Below are positions 51,067 through 60,038 of a stretch of DNA of 64,000 nt, piece by piece. The translations under genes and the position numbers were made by a program. The notes under the pieces were generated by a model. That model had not been told where the DNA came from, ran no database searches, and was given only the letters and a program-made list of their open reading frames with translations. Numbering within the stretch: the stretch's first letter is position 1; each line of letters starts with the position of its first letter. Source of the stretch: Promethearchaeota archaeon (lineage in GTDB: Archaea; Asgardarchaeota; Lokiarchaeia; Sigyniarchaeales; SOKP01). The stretch is taken from the NCBI GenBank assembly GCA_029838195.1, contig JALGVJ010000016.1, positions 1 through 64,000 on the forward strand. Direction: 5' to 3'.

Positions 51067-52326
51067 ATGTCGAATCCACAAACTTTTATTGAATTAGACT
51101 ATAAATATGGTGCAAATAATTATCATCCGCTTCCGGTCGTGCTTTCCAAGGCGAAAGGATGCTGGGTATGGGATGTTTCAGGTAAAAAATATTTAGATTT
51201 TCTTTCTGCTTATTCTTGTCAAAATTTAGGACATTGTCATCCCGAAATCATTGAAGCAATGATCAGCCAAGCACGGAGAGTAGCCGTGACTTCCAGAGCG
51301 TTCCATAATGATAAAATGGGGCCCTTCCTCAAAAAATTATGTGAAATCATGAAACCTCATGTCAATGATCCTGAAAATGTAGGAATAATGGCTTTACTCA
51401 TGAATACTGGAACGGAAGCAGTTGAAACGGGTCTTAAAATTGCTCGTGCTTGGAGTTATATCCAAAAGAAAATTCCAAAAAATAAGGCTCAAATCATTGC
51501 CTGCGAAAATAATTTTCACGGACGCTCAATAACTATTGTGAGCTTTAGCACGAACATGGAACATGGAAAATATTTTGATAATTTCGGACCATTTACGCCA
51601 GGATTTCACGTGATTAAATATGGAGATGCTAATTCATTAGAAGTTAAAATCAATGAGCTAGGCGAAGAAAACGTGGCGGCTTTCATCTTAGAACCCCTGC
51701 AAGGAGAAGGAGGAGTAATCGTTCCGCCGAAAGGATATTTAAAAAAAATAAGGGAAATTTGCACGGCGCATGATATCTTATTAATAGCAGATGAAATTCA
51801 AACAGGGTTGGGTAGAACAGGCGCTCTGCTTGCTTGTGATCATGAAAATGTTCAGCCAGATATTTTGATCTTAGGTAAAGCTTTAGGGGGAGGCGTCTAT
51901 CCGGTTTCAGCCGTAATGAGCAGTAAAAACATAATGGGTCCTGAAATTATTAAACCTGGCACCCATGGTAGTACTTTTGGAGGAAATGCTCTGGCTTCTG
52001 CAATCGCAATAAAAGCCTTGGATTTATTACTCGAAAATAACTTAGCTGAACGAGCTAACAAGTTGGGATCTTATTTCTTGGATAAATTAAAAGAACTGCT
52101 TGCTTCTAAAAATACGGTAGTGCCCATAAAAGAAATAAGAGGAAAGGGATTATTAATTGGTATAGAACTTGAAGCACAAGCTCGTCCAATCGTGGAAGAG
52201 CTCATGAAAAGGGGTTTATTAGTAAAAGAAACGCACGATACTATCATTCGATTTGCTCCTCCCTTAATTATCACGCGAGAAGAGATCGACCTAGCACTAA
52301 AAATCATTAAAGGAGTCTTATTATAA
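51067..52326 (+). CDS. rocD: Ornithine aminotransferase (class-III PLP)
   Basis: 419 residues. The class-III pattern is complete: GCWVWDVSGKKYLDFLSAYS, LGHCHPEIIEAM, MNTGTEAVETGLKIAR, NNFHGRSITIVSFS, AFILEPLQGEGGVIVPP, LIADEIQTGLGRTGALLAC (PLP Asp region) and LGKALGGGVYPVSAVM with the Schiff-base Lys. The SAYSCQNLGHCHP and HGRSIT versions match ornithine--oxo-acid aminotransferase better than acetylornithine or GABA enzymes. It converts ornithine and a 2-oxoacid to glutamate-semialdehyde, feeding proline or glutamate and then the Kor enzyme. No other arginine-pathway gene is adjacent. Confidence 0.93.
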   Translation: MSNPQTFIELDYKYGANNYHPLPVVLSKAKGCWVWDVSGKKYLDFLSAYSCQNLGHCHPEIIEAMISQARRVAVTSRAFHNDKMGPFLKKLCEIMKPHVNDPENVGIMALLMNTGTEAVETGLKIARAWSYIQKKIPKNKAQIIACENNFHGRSITIVSFSTNMEHGKYFDNFGPFTPGFHVIKYGDANSLEVKINELGEENVAAFILEPLQGEGGVIVPPKGYLKKIREICTAHDILLIADEIQTGLGRTGALLACDHENVQPDILILGKALGGGVYPVSAVMSSKNIMGPEIIKPGTHGSTFGGNALASAIAIKALDLLLENNLAERANKLGSYFLDKLKELLASKNTVVPIKEIRGKGLLIGIELEAQARPIVEELMKRGLLVKETHDTIIRFAPPLIITREEIDLALKIIKGVLL

Positions 52327-52347
52327 TAATAGTTATTTCTAAAATTT

Positions 52348-52863
52348 TTAACCTCCGGCTAATAATGGAAAGATCGCTACGACATCATTTTTTTTTAAAA
52401 TATAGTCGGGCGAAATATGGGGTATCCCATTTACCATGATTTTCACGTTCTCTTTATCTAAAGGAATATTATATTTCTTTAAAATAGTGTTTACCGTGCT
52501 TCCTTCTGGTACAAGCATGAATGCTTTTGGAGGCCCATATTTTTGTAAAGTAGCAAAGAATTTTACCGTGATGGGGATTGTGTTATTAGTAGCAATTTCG
52601 ATAAAATTAAGTCCCATTCTACGAGGAAAAATTCCGATTCTATCCCCATCCTTAATTTCTTTTCCGGGACCGCAATATTTTCCATTAACAAAAATATGAC
52701 TAATTTCATTTTCGGTTATTCCAAATTCCTTGAGTACATCGCTTACGGTCTTTTTCTCATTTTTATCAATGTTAAATTTTAAAGGAGGGGTTTTTCTCTC
52801 TTTTTTTTCTTTTGCTTTTTCCAATAGATCTCCGTATAAATAAACTTGAAGTGGCATGTTCAT
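52348..52863 (-). CDS. Tandem MoaD/ThiS-like beta-grasp protein ending in GG
   Basis: 171 residues with two ubiquitin-like sulfur-carrier domains. Domain 1 (about 1-88) has VSDVLKEFGITENEISHIFV and GDRIGIFPRRMG, with no terminal diglycine. Domain 2 (about 92-171) has VKFFATLQKYGPPKAFMLV, TVNTILKKYNIPLDKENV, VMVNG-like IMVNGIPH and ends VVAIFPLLAGG, the thiocarboxylate-forming tail. Only the second domain could be activated. Single domains are usual for MoaD, ThiS and SAMP; tandem copies in one chain are rare. It could carry sulfur for tungsto/molybdopterin or act as a protein modifier. Convergent with rocD. Confidence 0.85.
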   Translation of the reverse strand: MNMPLQVYLYGDLLEKAKEKKERKTPPLKFNIDKNEKKTVSDVLKEFGITENEISHIFVNGKYCGPGKEIKDGDRIGIFPRRMGLNFIEIATNNTIPITVKFFATLQKYGPPKAFMLVPEGSTVNTILKKYNIPLDKENVKIMVNGIPHISPDYILKKNDVVAIFPLLAGG

Positions 52864-53093
52864 GTATAAAACTGCAAATTTTTAATAAAAATTTACCGAT
52901 TATATTAAATAAACTTAAATTAATGATTATTTCCTAATTCCTAATATATAAAAATCACGGCAATATTATTAGCATTAGATTCATCATCATGAAAATTACC
53001 GCATCCCATTTTTTTAATTATAATCACGTTATACTGATGGCAAGTACCGTGATCGCATGATGATTAATAAAATAAAATAGAGGTGGTTTTATC

Positions 53094-53537
53094 ATGGAAG
53101 AAAAAGCTGAAATGTTAGTAAAAGAAACAAAAATATTAAATATCGCCCGCTTAGCAAAAATGTTAGTGGATCTATTTGGATTAGAAGAACCCTTTAGAAA
53201 AGTTGGCAAGAGAGAGGGACAAGAGATAGAAATGTTCATGCCCGCTTTAAATGGATATATTACCTTTATTTTGAGTTCAGATAAAGAAAATTTCGATTGT
53301 AAGGCTACTCCAGCAAATAATCCCGTTTCCAAAATTATTATTAACGTGAAAGAAGAAAAGATCTTAACGATCTTAAGTAACATCATCCGTTCAAAAAATA
53401 ACATGATTGGATTAATTAAATTGTTAAAATATCTTCTCCCAGGAAGGATAAAAGTGAAAGGGTCCTTTATCGCAGCCATTAAACTCGTTAGATGTTTGAT
53501 GATTGGTACAAATCCAATTTATAAAGAAAAATGGTGA
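53094..53537 (+). CDS. SCP2-like lipid/acyl-binding protein
   Basis: 147 residues. A helical start is followed by a beta sheet (NGYITFILSSDKENFDCKAT, KIIINVKEEKILTIL) and a C-terminal helix pair with LLPGRIKVKGSFIAAIKLVR, which matches the GKIKIKGDxxLAxKL ending of SCP2 (sterol carrier protein) domains. A pronounced GAGGTGG lies 8 nt before the ATG. It is the first gene of a plus-strand run; the dehydratase-family gene begins 13 bp after its stop, suggesting it binds or presents an acyl-CoA substrate for those enzymes. Confidence 0.7.
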   Translation: MEEKAEMLVKETKILNIARLAKMLVDLFGLEEPFRKVGKREGQEIEMFMPALNGYITFILSSDKENFDCKATPANNPVSKIIINVKEEKILTILSNIIRSKNNMIGLIKLLKYLLPGRIKVKGSFIAAIKLVRCLMIGTNPIYKEKW

Positions 53538-53550
53538 GGTAAGACATGTC

Positions 53551-54708
53551 ATGGATTTTGAAAATGATCCCTTTTTGAAGATTGCGGATGGAATTCAAGA
53601 GTTTAACCCCTACTTGAATGAAGGGCAAACAAATTATCATAAAAAAATTATTGGATATTATTGTACTTACATTCCGGAAGAAATTATTCATGCGGCAGGT
53701 CTACTCCCCTTCAGGATTCGTGCGACGGGTCATGATTCAACAGAATTAGGGGATATCTACATGGTTAGATTTACATGCTCTTTTGTTCGAGCCACCTTAG
53801 ATTTAGCATTACGAGGTAAATATGATTTTCTTGATGGACTTGCAATCTGTAATTCGTGCGATCACTCTAGAAGGATGTTCGAATTGTTTGATTTAAAAGT
53901 ATTTAACCGAAAAGATTTTAAGAAAAAAGTGCCCAGGTTCTATATATCCATGCCTCACGTGATTACTGATGAAGGTTTTGAATGGCTTAAATCAGAAATC
54001 GAAGAATTCAAAAATTCCTTAGAATCCACGCATGAGATCAAGATAAGTAATGAAGATCTCATCAATTCAATAAAACTTTATAATGAAAATCGAAAAATAT
54101 TAAGGCAAATTCATGAACTCAGGATTTTAGATACTCCGAAATTAAACGGAACAAATGCATTACGCTTGTTCATGGCAAATAACTCCATTCCAAAAGAACG
54201 GGCAAATCAAGAACTATCAAGGATACTAAGAGAATTAAAAAATGAGGAAGGAATCTCCCATGTAAAAAAGAGAATCCTTCTTGTGGGAAGCGTAGTTGAC
54301 GATGTGAACTTCATCAAGTTAATCGAAGAGGCGGGGGCCACCGTGGTATCGGATTTCCTATGCTTCGGAACCAGAAATTTCATGGATGACATTAAATTAA
54401 ACAATAAAAACAACCCCTTGGAAGATATTTCAAGACGATTATATTACCGCCTTTCTTGCCCTCGCATGATGGACGATCACGAGCGAAGATTGAAGTTTAT
54501 TCAACAAGAAATAAAGAGAGCCAAAATTGATGGCGTAATATTACAAAGAATTAATAATTGCGATTTACACGGATGCGATAATATGTTATTTGAACACGAA
54601 CTCAAGAAACTGGAAATTCCTGTTATCAATATTGACCGAGAGTTCTTTCAAGCCGATACAACACGATTGCAAACCAGAATTGAAGCTTTCTTAGAAATGA
54701 TTACTTGA
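53551..54708 (+). CDS. 2-hydroxyacyl-CoA dehydratase / benzoyl-CoA reductase family subunit (HgdB/BcrC-like)
   Basis: About 385 residues. The ATG at 53551 is chosen because GGTGAGGT lies 10 nt upstream and it avoids overlap with the previous stop. Cys residues that ligate the [4Fe-4S] cluster in this family occur in YYCTYIPEEIIHAAGLLP, RFTCSFVRATLDL and CNSCDHSRRMFELF. The C-terminal half has RILLVGSVVDDVNFIKLIEE, then RLYYRLSCP, and INIDREFFQADTTRLQTRIE, typical of HgdB/BcrB-C. It needs an ATP-dependent activase (HgdC/BcrA-D type), which is absent here. Substrate is open. Followed by two related genes. Confidence 0.9.
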   Translation: MDFENDPFLKIADGIQEFNPYLNEGQTNYHKKIIGYYCTYIPEEIIHAAGLLPFRIRATGHDSTELGDIYMVRFTCSFVRATLDLALRGKYDFLDGLAICNSCDHSRRMFELFDLKVFNRKDFKKKVPRFYISMPHVITDEGFEWLKSEIEEFKNSLESTHEIKISNEDLINSIKLYNENRKILRQIHELRILDTPKLNGTNALRLFMANNSIPKERANQELSRILRELKNEEGISHVKKRILLVGSVVDDVNFIKLIEEAGATVVSDFLCFGTRNFMDDIKLNNKNNPLEDISRRLYYRLSCPRMMDDHERRLKFIQQEIKRAKIDGVILQRINNCDLHGCDNMLFEHELKKLEIPVINIDREFFQADTTRLQTRIEAFLEMIT

Positions 54709-54771
54709 ATTTATGATTTTTTTAATATCCTAAAATGATAACATTCTCATAAAACAAAAAAGTACTTCATT

Positions 54772-56055
54772 ATGATTTTCAACCGAGAAAATAAAGCAAT
54801 ACCGTATAAAATGTTAATCAAAGCTTTATCTACTACTAAAGAATTGGTAGAACGAATCTTACCCGAACATGGAATGCCTTCCCTAAGAATTGGATTGAAA
54901 TATATTTTATCCTCCCTCAATAAAAATAAAGAAAAAATAAATAAAGGTAAACCCATCGTTGGTTATCACTTCGCATTTCCCGCAGAATTTCTCCGTTGTT
55001 TTGATTGCGTACCCATTTGTTTAGAAGGAGTAGGATATTTTTTATCCACGCTTTTGTTACACGGCGTGGAAAAATATTATGACCTTATTGCTGCATTCGG
55101 GCACCCATTTCACACTTGTACGGCTCAAAAGGGTGCCATGGGCATGACTCTGGATAATCTGTTTGAATTTGATGCAATCATCACGCCTAATAGCCCTTGT
55201 GATTCGACTTGTGCCTCCTATCCTTGGTTTAAATATTATAAGAAATTCCCCATCGTTATTGCTGATATGCCCTTTGAATATAATGAAAAAGGGTATCGCT
55301 ATTATGCTACTCAATTGAAATTGAGTCTTGAGAAACTCGGTCGCTTGATTGGACAAGAACCAGACCATGAAAAACTAAAAGAAGCTCTCCGCATCGAAAA
55401 CGAAGTCCTAAAAATTAAATTAGAATTATTCGAGTTGATAAAATCAATACCAAGTCCGATAGAAAACATGTTTAATGCGGTTTCTGCAGGAAGTTCTATT
55501 TTAATTCCGGGTACCCATGAAAACCTTAATTTTTACCGAGACATGCTACAACTCGCTAAAATGCGGTATAAAAAGAAAATTCATCACGGAATTGAAGAAA
55601 AAATACGTACGATTTGGCCCTACATGCTCACTTTTTTCGACATCTCGTTATGTGAGTGGTTAGATCGTAAATTAGGAATGAGCGTACTATTTGATATTTT
55701 TAATTATACATTTAGCGATCCAATTAATCTTTCCGGGAACTTGAATGAAATTTATTACGGAATGGCCAAAAAAGCAATGCAAATGCCGATGGTCAAACAA
55801 TCGGGAGAATTTTTTTATACTTTTTTAGAAGATTCGGTAAGACTCGCTAAAGAATTTAGTGCAGATTGCTTTATCTTCACCCAGAGCCTTGCTTGCAAGC
55901 AATTCGGAAGCGTCCCCCAATTATTAAGAGAAGTACTCAAGGAAGAGGTCGGTATTCCCATGCTAATCATAAATTTCGACGTGGGCGATGCCAGAGTAAC
56001 CTCCATTAAAAAAATTAAAGAAACTATTACCCAATTTGTCCATACTTTATTGTAA
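54772..56055 (+). CDS. 2-hydroxyacyl-CoA dehydratase family subunit, copy 1
   Basis: 427 residues. Family blocks: PIVGYHFAFPAEFLRCFDCV, FGHPFHTCTAQKGAMGMTL and SPCDSTCASYPWFKYYKKFP, which supply Cys ligands. Late in the chain are DCFIFTQSLACKQFGSVPQL and EEVGIPMLIINFDVGDARVT. It differs from the 53551 gene and is closest to its neighbour at 56096-57406. The HgdA/BcrB-like half of a heterodimeric dehydratase or reductase is expected to pair with an HgdB-type subunit. Ribosome site is weak. The genes run in the same direction with 40-63 bp gaps. Confidence 0.87.
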   Translation: MIFNRENKAIPYKMLIKALSTTKELVERILPEHGMPSLRIGLKYILSSLNKNKEKINKGKPIVGYHFAFPAEFLRCFDCVPICLEGVGYFLSTLLLHGVEKYYDLIAAFGHPFHTCTAQKGAMGMTLDNLFEFDAIITPNSPCDSTCASYPWFKYYKKFPIVIADMPFEYNEKGYRYYATQLKLSLEKLGRLIGQEPDHEKLKEALRIENEVLKIKLELFELIKSIPSPIENMFNAVSAGSSILIPGTHENLNFYRDMLQLAKMRYKKKIHHGIEEKIRTIWPYMLTFFDISLCEWLDRKLGMSVLFDIFNYTFSDPINLSGNLNEIYYGMAKKAMQMPMVKQSGEFFYTFLEDSVRLAKEFSADCFIFTQSLACKQFGSVPQLLREVLKEEVGIPMLIINFDVGDARVTSIKKIKETITQFVHTLL

Positions 56056-56095
56056 ATACATTTTTTACTTGAAAAGTAGTTAAAGAATAAATAAA

Positions 56096-57406
56096 ATGAA
56101 AAAGAATGACCCTACAATGAGTAAAGAAAAAGCATTAGAAAATAGGATTATTCCCTATAAAATGCTATTAGAAGGGGTTTCTACCACTCATGCCCTTGTA
56201 GAGGGCATCTTACCCGAACATGGAATTCCTTCTTTAAAAATAGGCTTAGAAAACCTTATTTCATTGTTAAAAGACTTGATTCAAAAGGCGAAAGAGGGAT
56301 TGCCGGTTATAGGGCATCATTTTTCCTTTCCAACAGAATATTTATATTGTTTTGATTGTGTTCCCGTCTGTATTGAGGCTACTTCCTATTTAATGGCCGC
56401 CTTATTACCTAATGGCTCCGAACCATATTATGACCTCATAACTTCTTACGGACATCCTTTTCATACGTGCACTTCACAGAAAGGCACCATGGGAATGACC
56501 ATGGATGGCTTGTTCAAGTTTGATGCAATCATTACGCCCACCGCTCCATGTGATAATACCTTTGCAAGTTATCCTTTTTTTAAGTTTCATGAAAATGTAC
56601 CTCTCATCCTTCCAGATTTGCCATATCTAAAGGCCGAGAAAAGCATTCCTTACTATGCCGAACAACTTCGCCTAGGATTGGAAAAATTAGGAAAAATAAT
56701 TGGTCAAGAACCTGATTATAATAAATTGAAAAAAGCAATTGAGATTCAAAATAAAGTTCATGAGTATCAAATGGAGCTTTTTGAATTAAAAAAAGTCATT
56801 CCTTGCCCCGTAGAAAACATGTTAAATCCCATGGCCGCCGCTGCGGCAATTTTCATGGCCGGCCGGCCGGAAATCTTGACTTTTTATGAGAAAATGCTCG
56901 AAGTTGCCAAATATCGATATAACAACAAAATTTATCACGGAAATGAGGAAAAAATCCGATCTATTTGGCCTTACATGATTATTTTTTTTGATTTAGCCTT
57001 ATGTGAATGGTTAAATCGTGAAATGGGCATGAGCATCCTTTTTGACATTTTTAATTATAACTTTAGCGATCCTATAAATATTAATTCAGATCTGGACAAA
57101 TTATTTCATGGCATGGCAAGACACGGTCTTGAGGCGCCCATGGTAAAACAATCGGCAGAGTTTTATTATCCTTTCATTGAAGATTGCGTCCATTTAGCAA
57201 GAGATTTTTCCGTAGATTGTTTTATTTTTACCTCGCACGTGGGATGTAAGCAATTTGGATCGGTGGCACAACTATTAAGAGAAGCCTTAAAAGAAGAGGT
57301 CGGTATTCCTTTATTACTGATTGATGTGGATGTGGGAGATCGAAGATTTGCTTCCGAGAAGGTTATCCGGGAAAAAATTAAACTATTCATCCAAACCTTG
57401 CTATAG
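56096..57406 (+). CDS. 2-hydroxyacyl-CoA dehydratase family subunit, copy 2
   Basis: 436 residues and an obvious tandem duplicate of 54772-56055. Compare LPVIGHHFSFPTEYLYCFDC, YGHPFHTCTSQKGTMGMTM, TAPCDNTFASYPFFKFHEN and DCFIFTSHVGCKQFGSVAQL with the matching blocks there. One difference is that the Cys in DSTCASYP of copy 1 is replaced by Phe (DNTFASYP), so the cluster ligand set may differ between copies. The paralogues could form a heterodimer, or one could be regulatory. It ends the gene cluster; downstream is a 450-bp spacer. Confidence 0.87.
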   Translation: MKKNDPTMSKEKALENRIIPYKMLLEGVSTTHALVEGILPEHGIPSLKIGLENLISLLKDLIQKAKEGLPVIGHHFSFPTEYLYCFDCVPVCIEATSYLMAALLPNGSEPYYDLITSYGHPFHTCTSQKGTMGMTMDGLFKFDAIITPTAPCDNTFASYPFFKFHENVPLILPDLPYLKAEKSIPYYAEQLRLGLEKLGKIIGQEPDYNKLKKAIEIQNKVHEYQMELFELKKVIPCPVENMLNPMAAAAAIFMAGRPEILTFYEKMLEVAKYRYNNKIYHGNEEKIRSIWPYMIIFFDLALCEWLNREMGMSILFDIFNYNFSDPININSDLDKLFHGMARHGLEAPMVKQSAEFYYPFIEDCVHLARDFSVDCFIFTSHVGCKQFGSVAQLLREALKEEVGIPLLLIDVDVGDRRFASEKVIREKIKLFIQTLL

Positions 57407-57860
57407 ATTGAACATGCGAACAATTTTAAATGGCTGATGTACCAAAAATTTCTTTATCTCACGCTCCTTTTTTTTAAAGTCCCCTTTTTAAAAAGCTTCT
57501 TGGTTACATTCAAAAAGCCAGAAAGCTTTTAGATGTGCTTTTATTCTATATTAAGGTTAGAAACGGGAAAAAAAAGGTGAATTTAAAAAATGAATAGATC
57601 ATTCCATGTCTCTAATCAAAAATTTGGCCAATCTATATGGTAATAAAAATGCAAAGGAGAATTCAATCAAACTAGACGTCAGCAAGAAATATGCGATGAT
57701 AAGAAATACAAGATTAACGAGAAGTAAAACGTGAAGGGATGAGGCAATTAAATTCCGAACAAGCATTAAAAAATGGGAGTTTTAACAAGCTCTTTCAAAC
57801 TATAATACTGAAAAATAAAATTGCATAAAATTGAATTGCAATTTTTGATTTAAATTCACG
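57407..57860. other. Intergenic region with possible short ORFs
   Basis: About 450 bp. GGTGA at 57576-57580 precedes an ATG (17-codon frame), and a second plus frame at 57606-57734 reads MSLIKNLANLYGNKNAKENS and onward for 42 residues. Neither has family support, and I do not call them as genes. Confidence 0.3.
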
Positions 57861-58754
57861 ATGATGACTCAAATTGTTGAGCATGAAAACGGGAATATTA
57901 TAGAATGGAAATGGGCTTCAGATAATGAATTAATCCCCGCCCCATTTTTTACGTCAGTGTATTTTATTGATGGTATCTTGATTGATGCGGGAGCTCCCGG
58001 GGGGGTAAATGATTTTCGTGAATTCATTCAATTAATTTTGAAAAGAGAAAATGGGACCATAAAAGCATGTGTAATAACGCATGCCCACGAAGATCATTGT
58101 GGAGGAGCTTGGTTATTACAAGAAGAATTTAAGATTCCCATCCTTGCTCACGAGCTTGCGATAGAAAAATTGGAAAAAGAATACACTTATCCGCAGTACC
58201 GTCAAATAACGTGGGGCAAAATGCGATTACCCGTAAAGAACGTGGAAATCCTCCCGGAGATTTTAACATCGAAATCCAAAAAATATACGTTTGAATTAAT
58301 CCCCATGCCAGGACATGCACCTGAACAAGTAGCATTAATTGAAAAAAAAGCACAATGGGTATTTGTAGCAGACGCTATTCAACCTAAATATAAAATGTTA
58401 TTTGGAGGAAATAGCGATATTCAAGAAGATATCTCCATGATCTATGATTCTATTGAACGGCTCTATAACTATACTGCTAATTTGAATAAGCTAAAAATCT
58501 TCATGAGCCGTTCAGGAGTTCAAGAGGGAAGGGAATTTTTAAAGGAAAAATTAGATGAAATCAAAGCATTGCACCTAAAAGTCCATCAAGCGTGGGAAAA
58601 AGAAGCTAAACACAATATAAATCAAGAAAAAATTTTGCGAAAGGTATTGAAAAATGTTTTTGGAAAAGAAACTATGGTTGAAAAATTATCCAATGGAGAT
58701 TTATCCACCATGAATCTCGTTAAATCTTTATTAAAATGGGAATTAATGGAGTAA
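57861..58754 (+). CDS. Metallo-beta-lactamase-fold hydrolase
   Basis: 297 residues. The metal motif is ITHAHEDHCGGAWLL (HxHxDH), preceded by FIDGILIDAGAPGG. The third His lies in PMPGHAPEQVALI, the Asp in VFVADAIQPKY. This is the generic glyoxalase-II-like MBL layout with a C-terminal helical region (HLKVHQAWEKEAKHN). Substrate unknown; possibilities include thioester or lactone hydrolysis. Monocistronic on plus. Confidence 0.85.
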   Translation: MMTQIVEHENGNIIEWKWASDNELIPAPFFTSVYFIDGILIDAGAPGGVNDFREFIQLILKRENGTIKACVITHAHEDHCGGAWLLQEEFKIPILAHELAIEKLEKEYTYPQYRQITWGKMRLPVKNVEILPEILTSKSKKYTFELIPMPGHAPEQVALIEKKAQWVFVADAIQPKYKMLFGGNSDIQEDISMIYDSIERLYNYTANLNKLKIFMSRSGVQEGREFLKEKLDEIKALHLKVHQAWEKEAKHNINQEKILRKVLKNVFGKETMVEKLSNGDLSTMNLVKSLLKWELME

Positions 58755-59395
58755 GTTTTTTCCTCCTTTTCGATTTCATTTTTTTAAAAAAAGCAACAAT
58801 CCGAAAGAGAGGTTTGAAATTAAAATATAAAGAATAAAAAATTATATCAAGAAATTCAAATCCTACTTCCTTTTTTCAGAGGGTTTGATCAATTTCTTCA
58901 CGAGTTTCCTGAATTAAAAATTGAATGATCAAGGTAGTTGGAAATCCCAAAATAAAACCTACAATGAATCCTTGCATCCCAGCAAGGAAAAAGTAAAATC
59001 CTTGGTGAAACGGGCAAGATTTATCCCTCCTTCTTTTACATGATAAGATTCTTCTTTCTGCGAAGCTATCTTTCTTCTAATTTGAGATAGTATTTTAAGG
59101 TTCTTATCGTAAAGCGACTAGAAATAGAAGCCGGCCTACCCTCCATTTCTATTGCTATATTCTTCTCGATTTTTAAATATTTTTTCTATCTCTTTCATGT
59201 TAGATCATTGGAAAGTAATCTTAATAATATCAGTTGTCCTTATCAATTCATATTTTTTCAAATTTAGAGTCATTGGCAAGTATTAAAAGATTTAACCAAG
59301 TGCATGCTATAAAAGGGTCTCAATTATTAGCAAAACTATAAAAAATATAGAGTTTTTAACCATTCAATAAATAATACTTTATCTATTCAAATTGA
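58755..59395. other. Intergenic region, mostly empty
   Basis: About 640 bp between two plus-strand genes. The only coding-like element is a minus-strand short membrane ORF (58876-58977, listed separately). The remainder is AT-rich with several short A/T runs, and no RNA signature. Confidence 0.45.
58876..58977 (-). CDS. Putative 33-residue membrane miniprotein
   Basis: MQGFIVGFILGFPTTLIIQF gives a strong single membrane helix followed by a charged tail (LIQETREEIDQTL). The frame stays protein-like upstream (FYFFLAG), but no ATG/GTG/TTG occurs there until a frame change. AAGGAGG lies about 60 bp upstream, 8 nt before a TTG in another frame, so the gene may be a little longer and frameshifted. 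No family. Confidence 0.35.
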   Translation of the reverse strand: MQGFIVGFILGFPTTLIIQFLIQETREEIDQTL

Positions 59396-59917
59396 ATGCC
59401 CATGAATGAAGAATTAAATTCACTTTCAAAAGAAGAATTGATTCAATATATTGAAGATCTTTCTAAAAACTGGTTAGCTATTGATGGAACGTGGTTCTTG
59501 GCTGCTGAGGAGAAATTTGGAATGGATATAGCAATTGAACTTGATACGAAATCGTGGGAACGATTCACGGTAATTGAAGCGGAAAGAATAATGAAACGGT
59601 TTCATGTTCCCAAAAATGGCGGAATTCCTGCCCTGATGAAAGCATTGAAATTTCGCGTGTATGCTAATATTAATAAACAAGAGATCATCGAGGTTTCAAA
59701 AAAGCAATGCATTTTTCGCATGATAGATTGCCGGGTGCAATCGACTCGTAAAAGAAAAGGATTACCTGACTTTCCATGTAAAAAAGTTGGATTGGTTGAG
59801 TATTCTCTTTTTGCAAAAACCATTGATCCTCGAATCGAGGTTAAATGCCTTGCGTGCCCTCCTGATGACCATCCCGAGAATTATTATTGTGCCTGGGAAT
59901 TTAGTATAAAAGAATAG
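59396..59917 (+). CDS. DUF6125-like cytoplasmic protein
   Basis: 173 residues. The pattern is like the small anaerobe family typified by DGTWFLAAEEKFGMDIAIEL near 30-50, a WERFTVIEAERIMK helix, and a Cys-bearing C-terminus: DCRVQSTRKRKGLPDFPCK, IDPRIEVKCLACPPDDHP and YYCAWEF. The five or so Cys residues might bind a metal. Family assignment is from memory and moderate; function unknown. ATG at 59396, with a second at 59402. A short spacer leads to the Fe-S gene. Confidence 0.65.
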   Translation: MPMNEELNSLSKEELIQYIEDLSKNWLAIDGTWFLAAEEKFGMDIAIELDTKSWERFTVIEAERIMKRFHVPKNGGIPALMKALKFRVYANINKQEIIEVSKKQCIFRMIDCRVQSTRKRKGLPDFPCKKVGLVEYSLFAKTIDPRIEVKCLACPPDDHPENYYCAWEFSIKE

Positions 59918-60038
59918 TCCTCCTCCTCAGTTTTAAAATCTAATCATTTATATTAATTGGAAAATCTATTTATACAAAAGAATTATTTAATAATTATTCA
60001 ATTAATTTTAAACAATAAATTAAAAGAGAAATAATATC

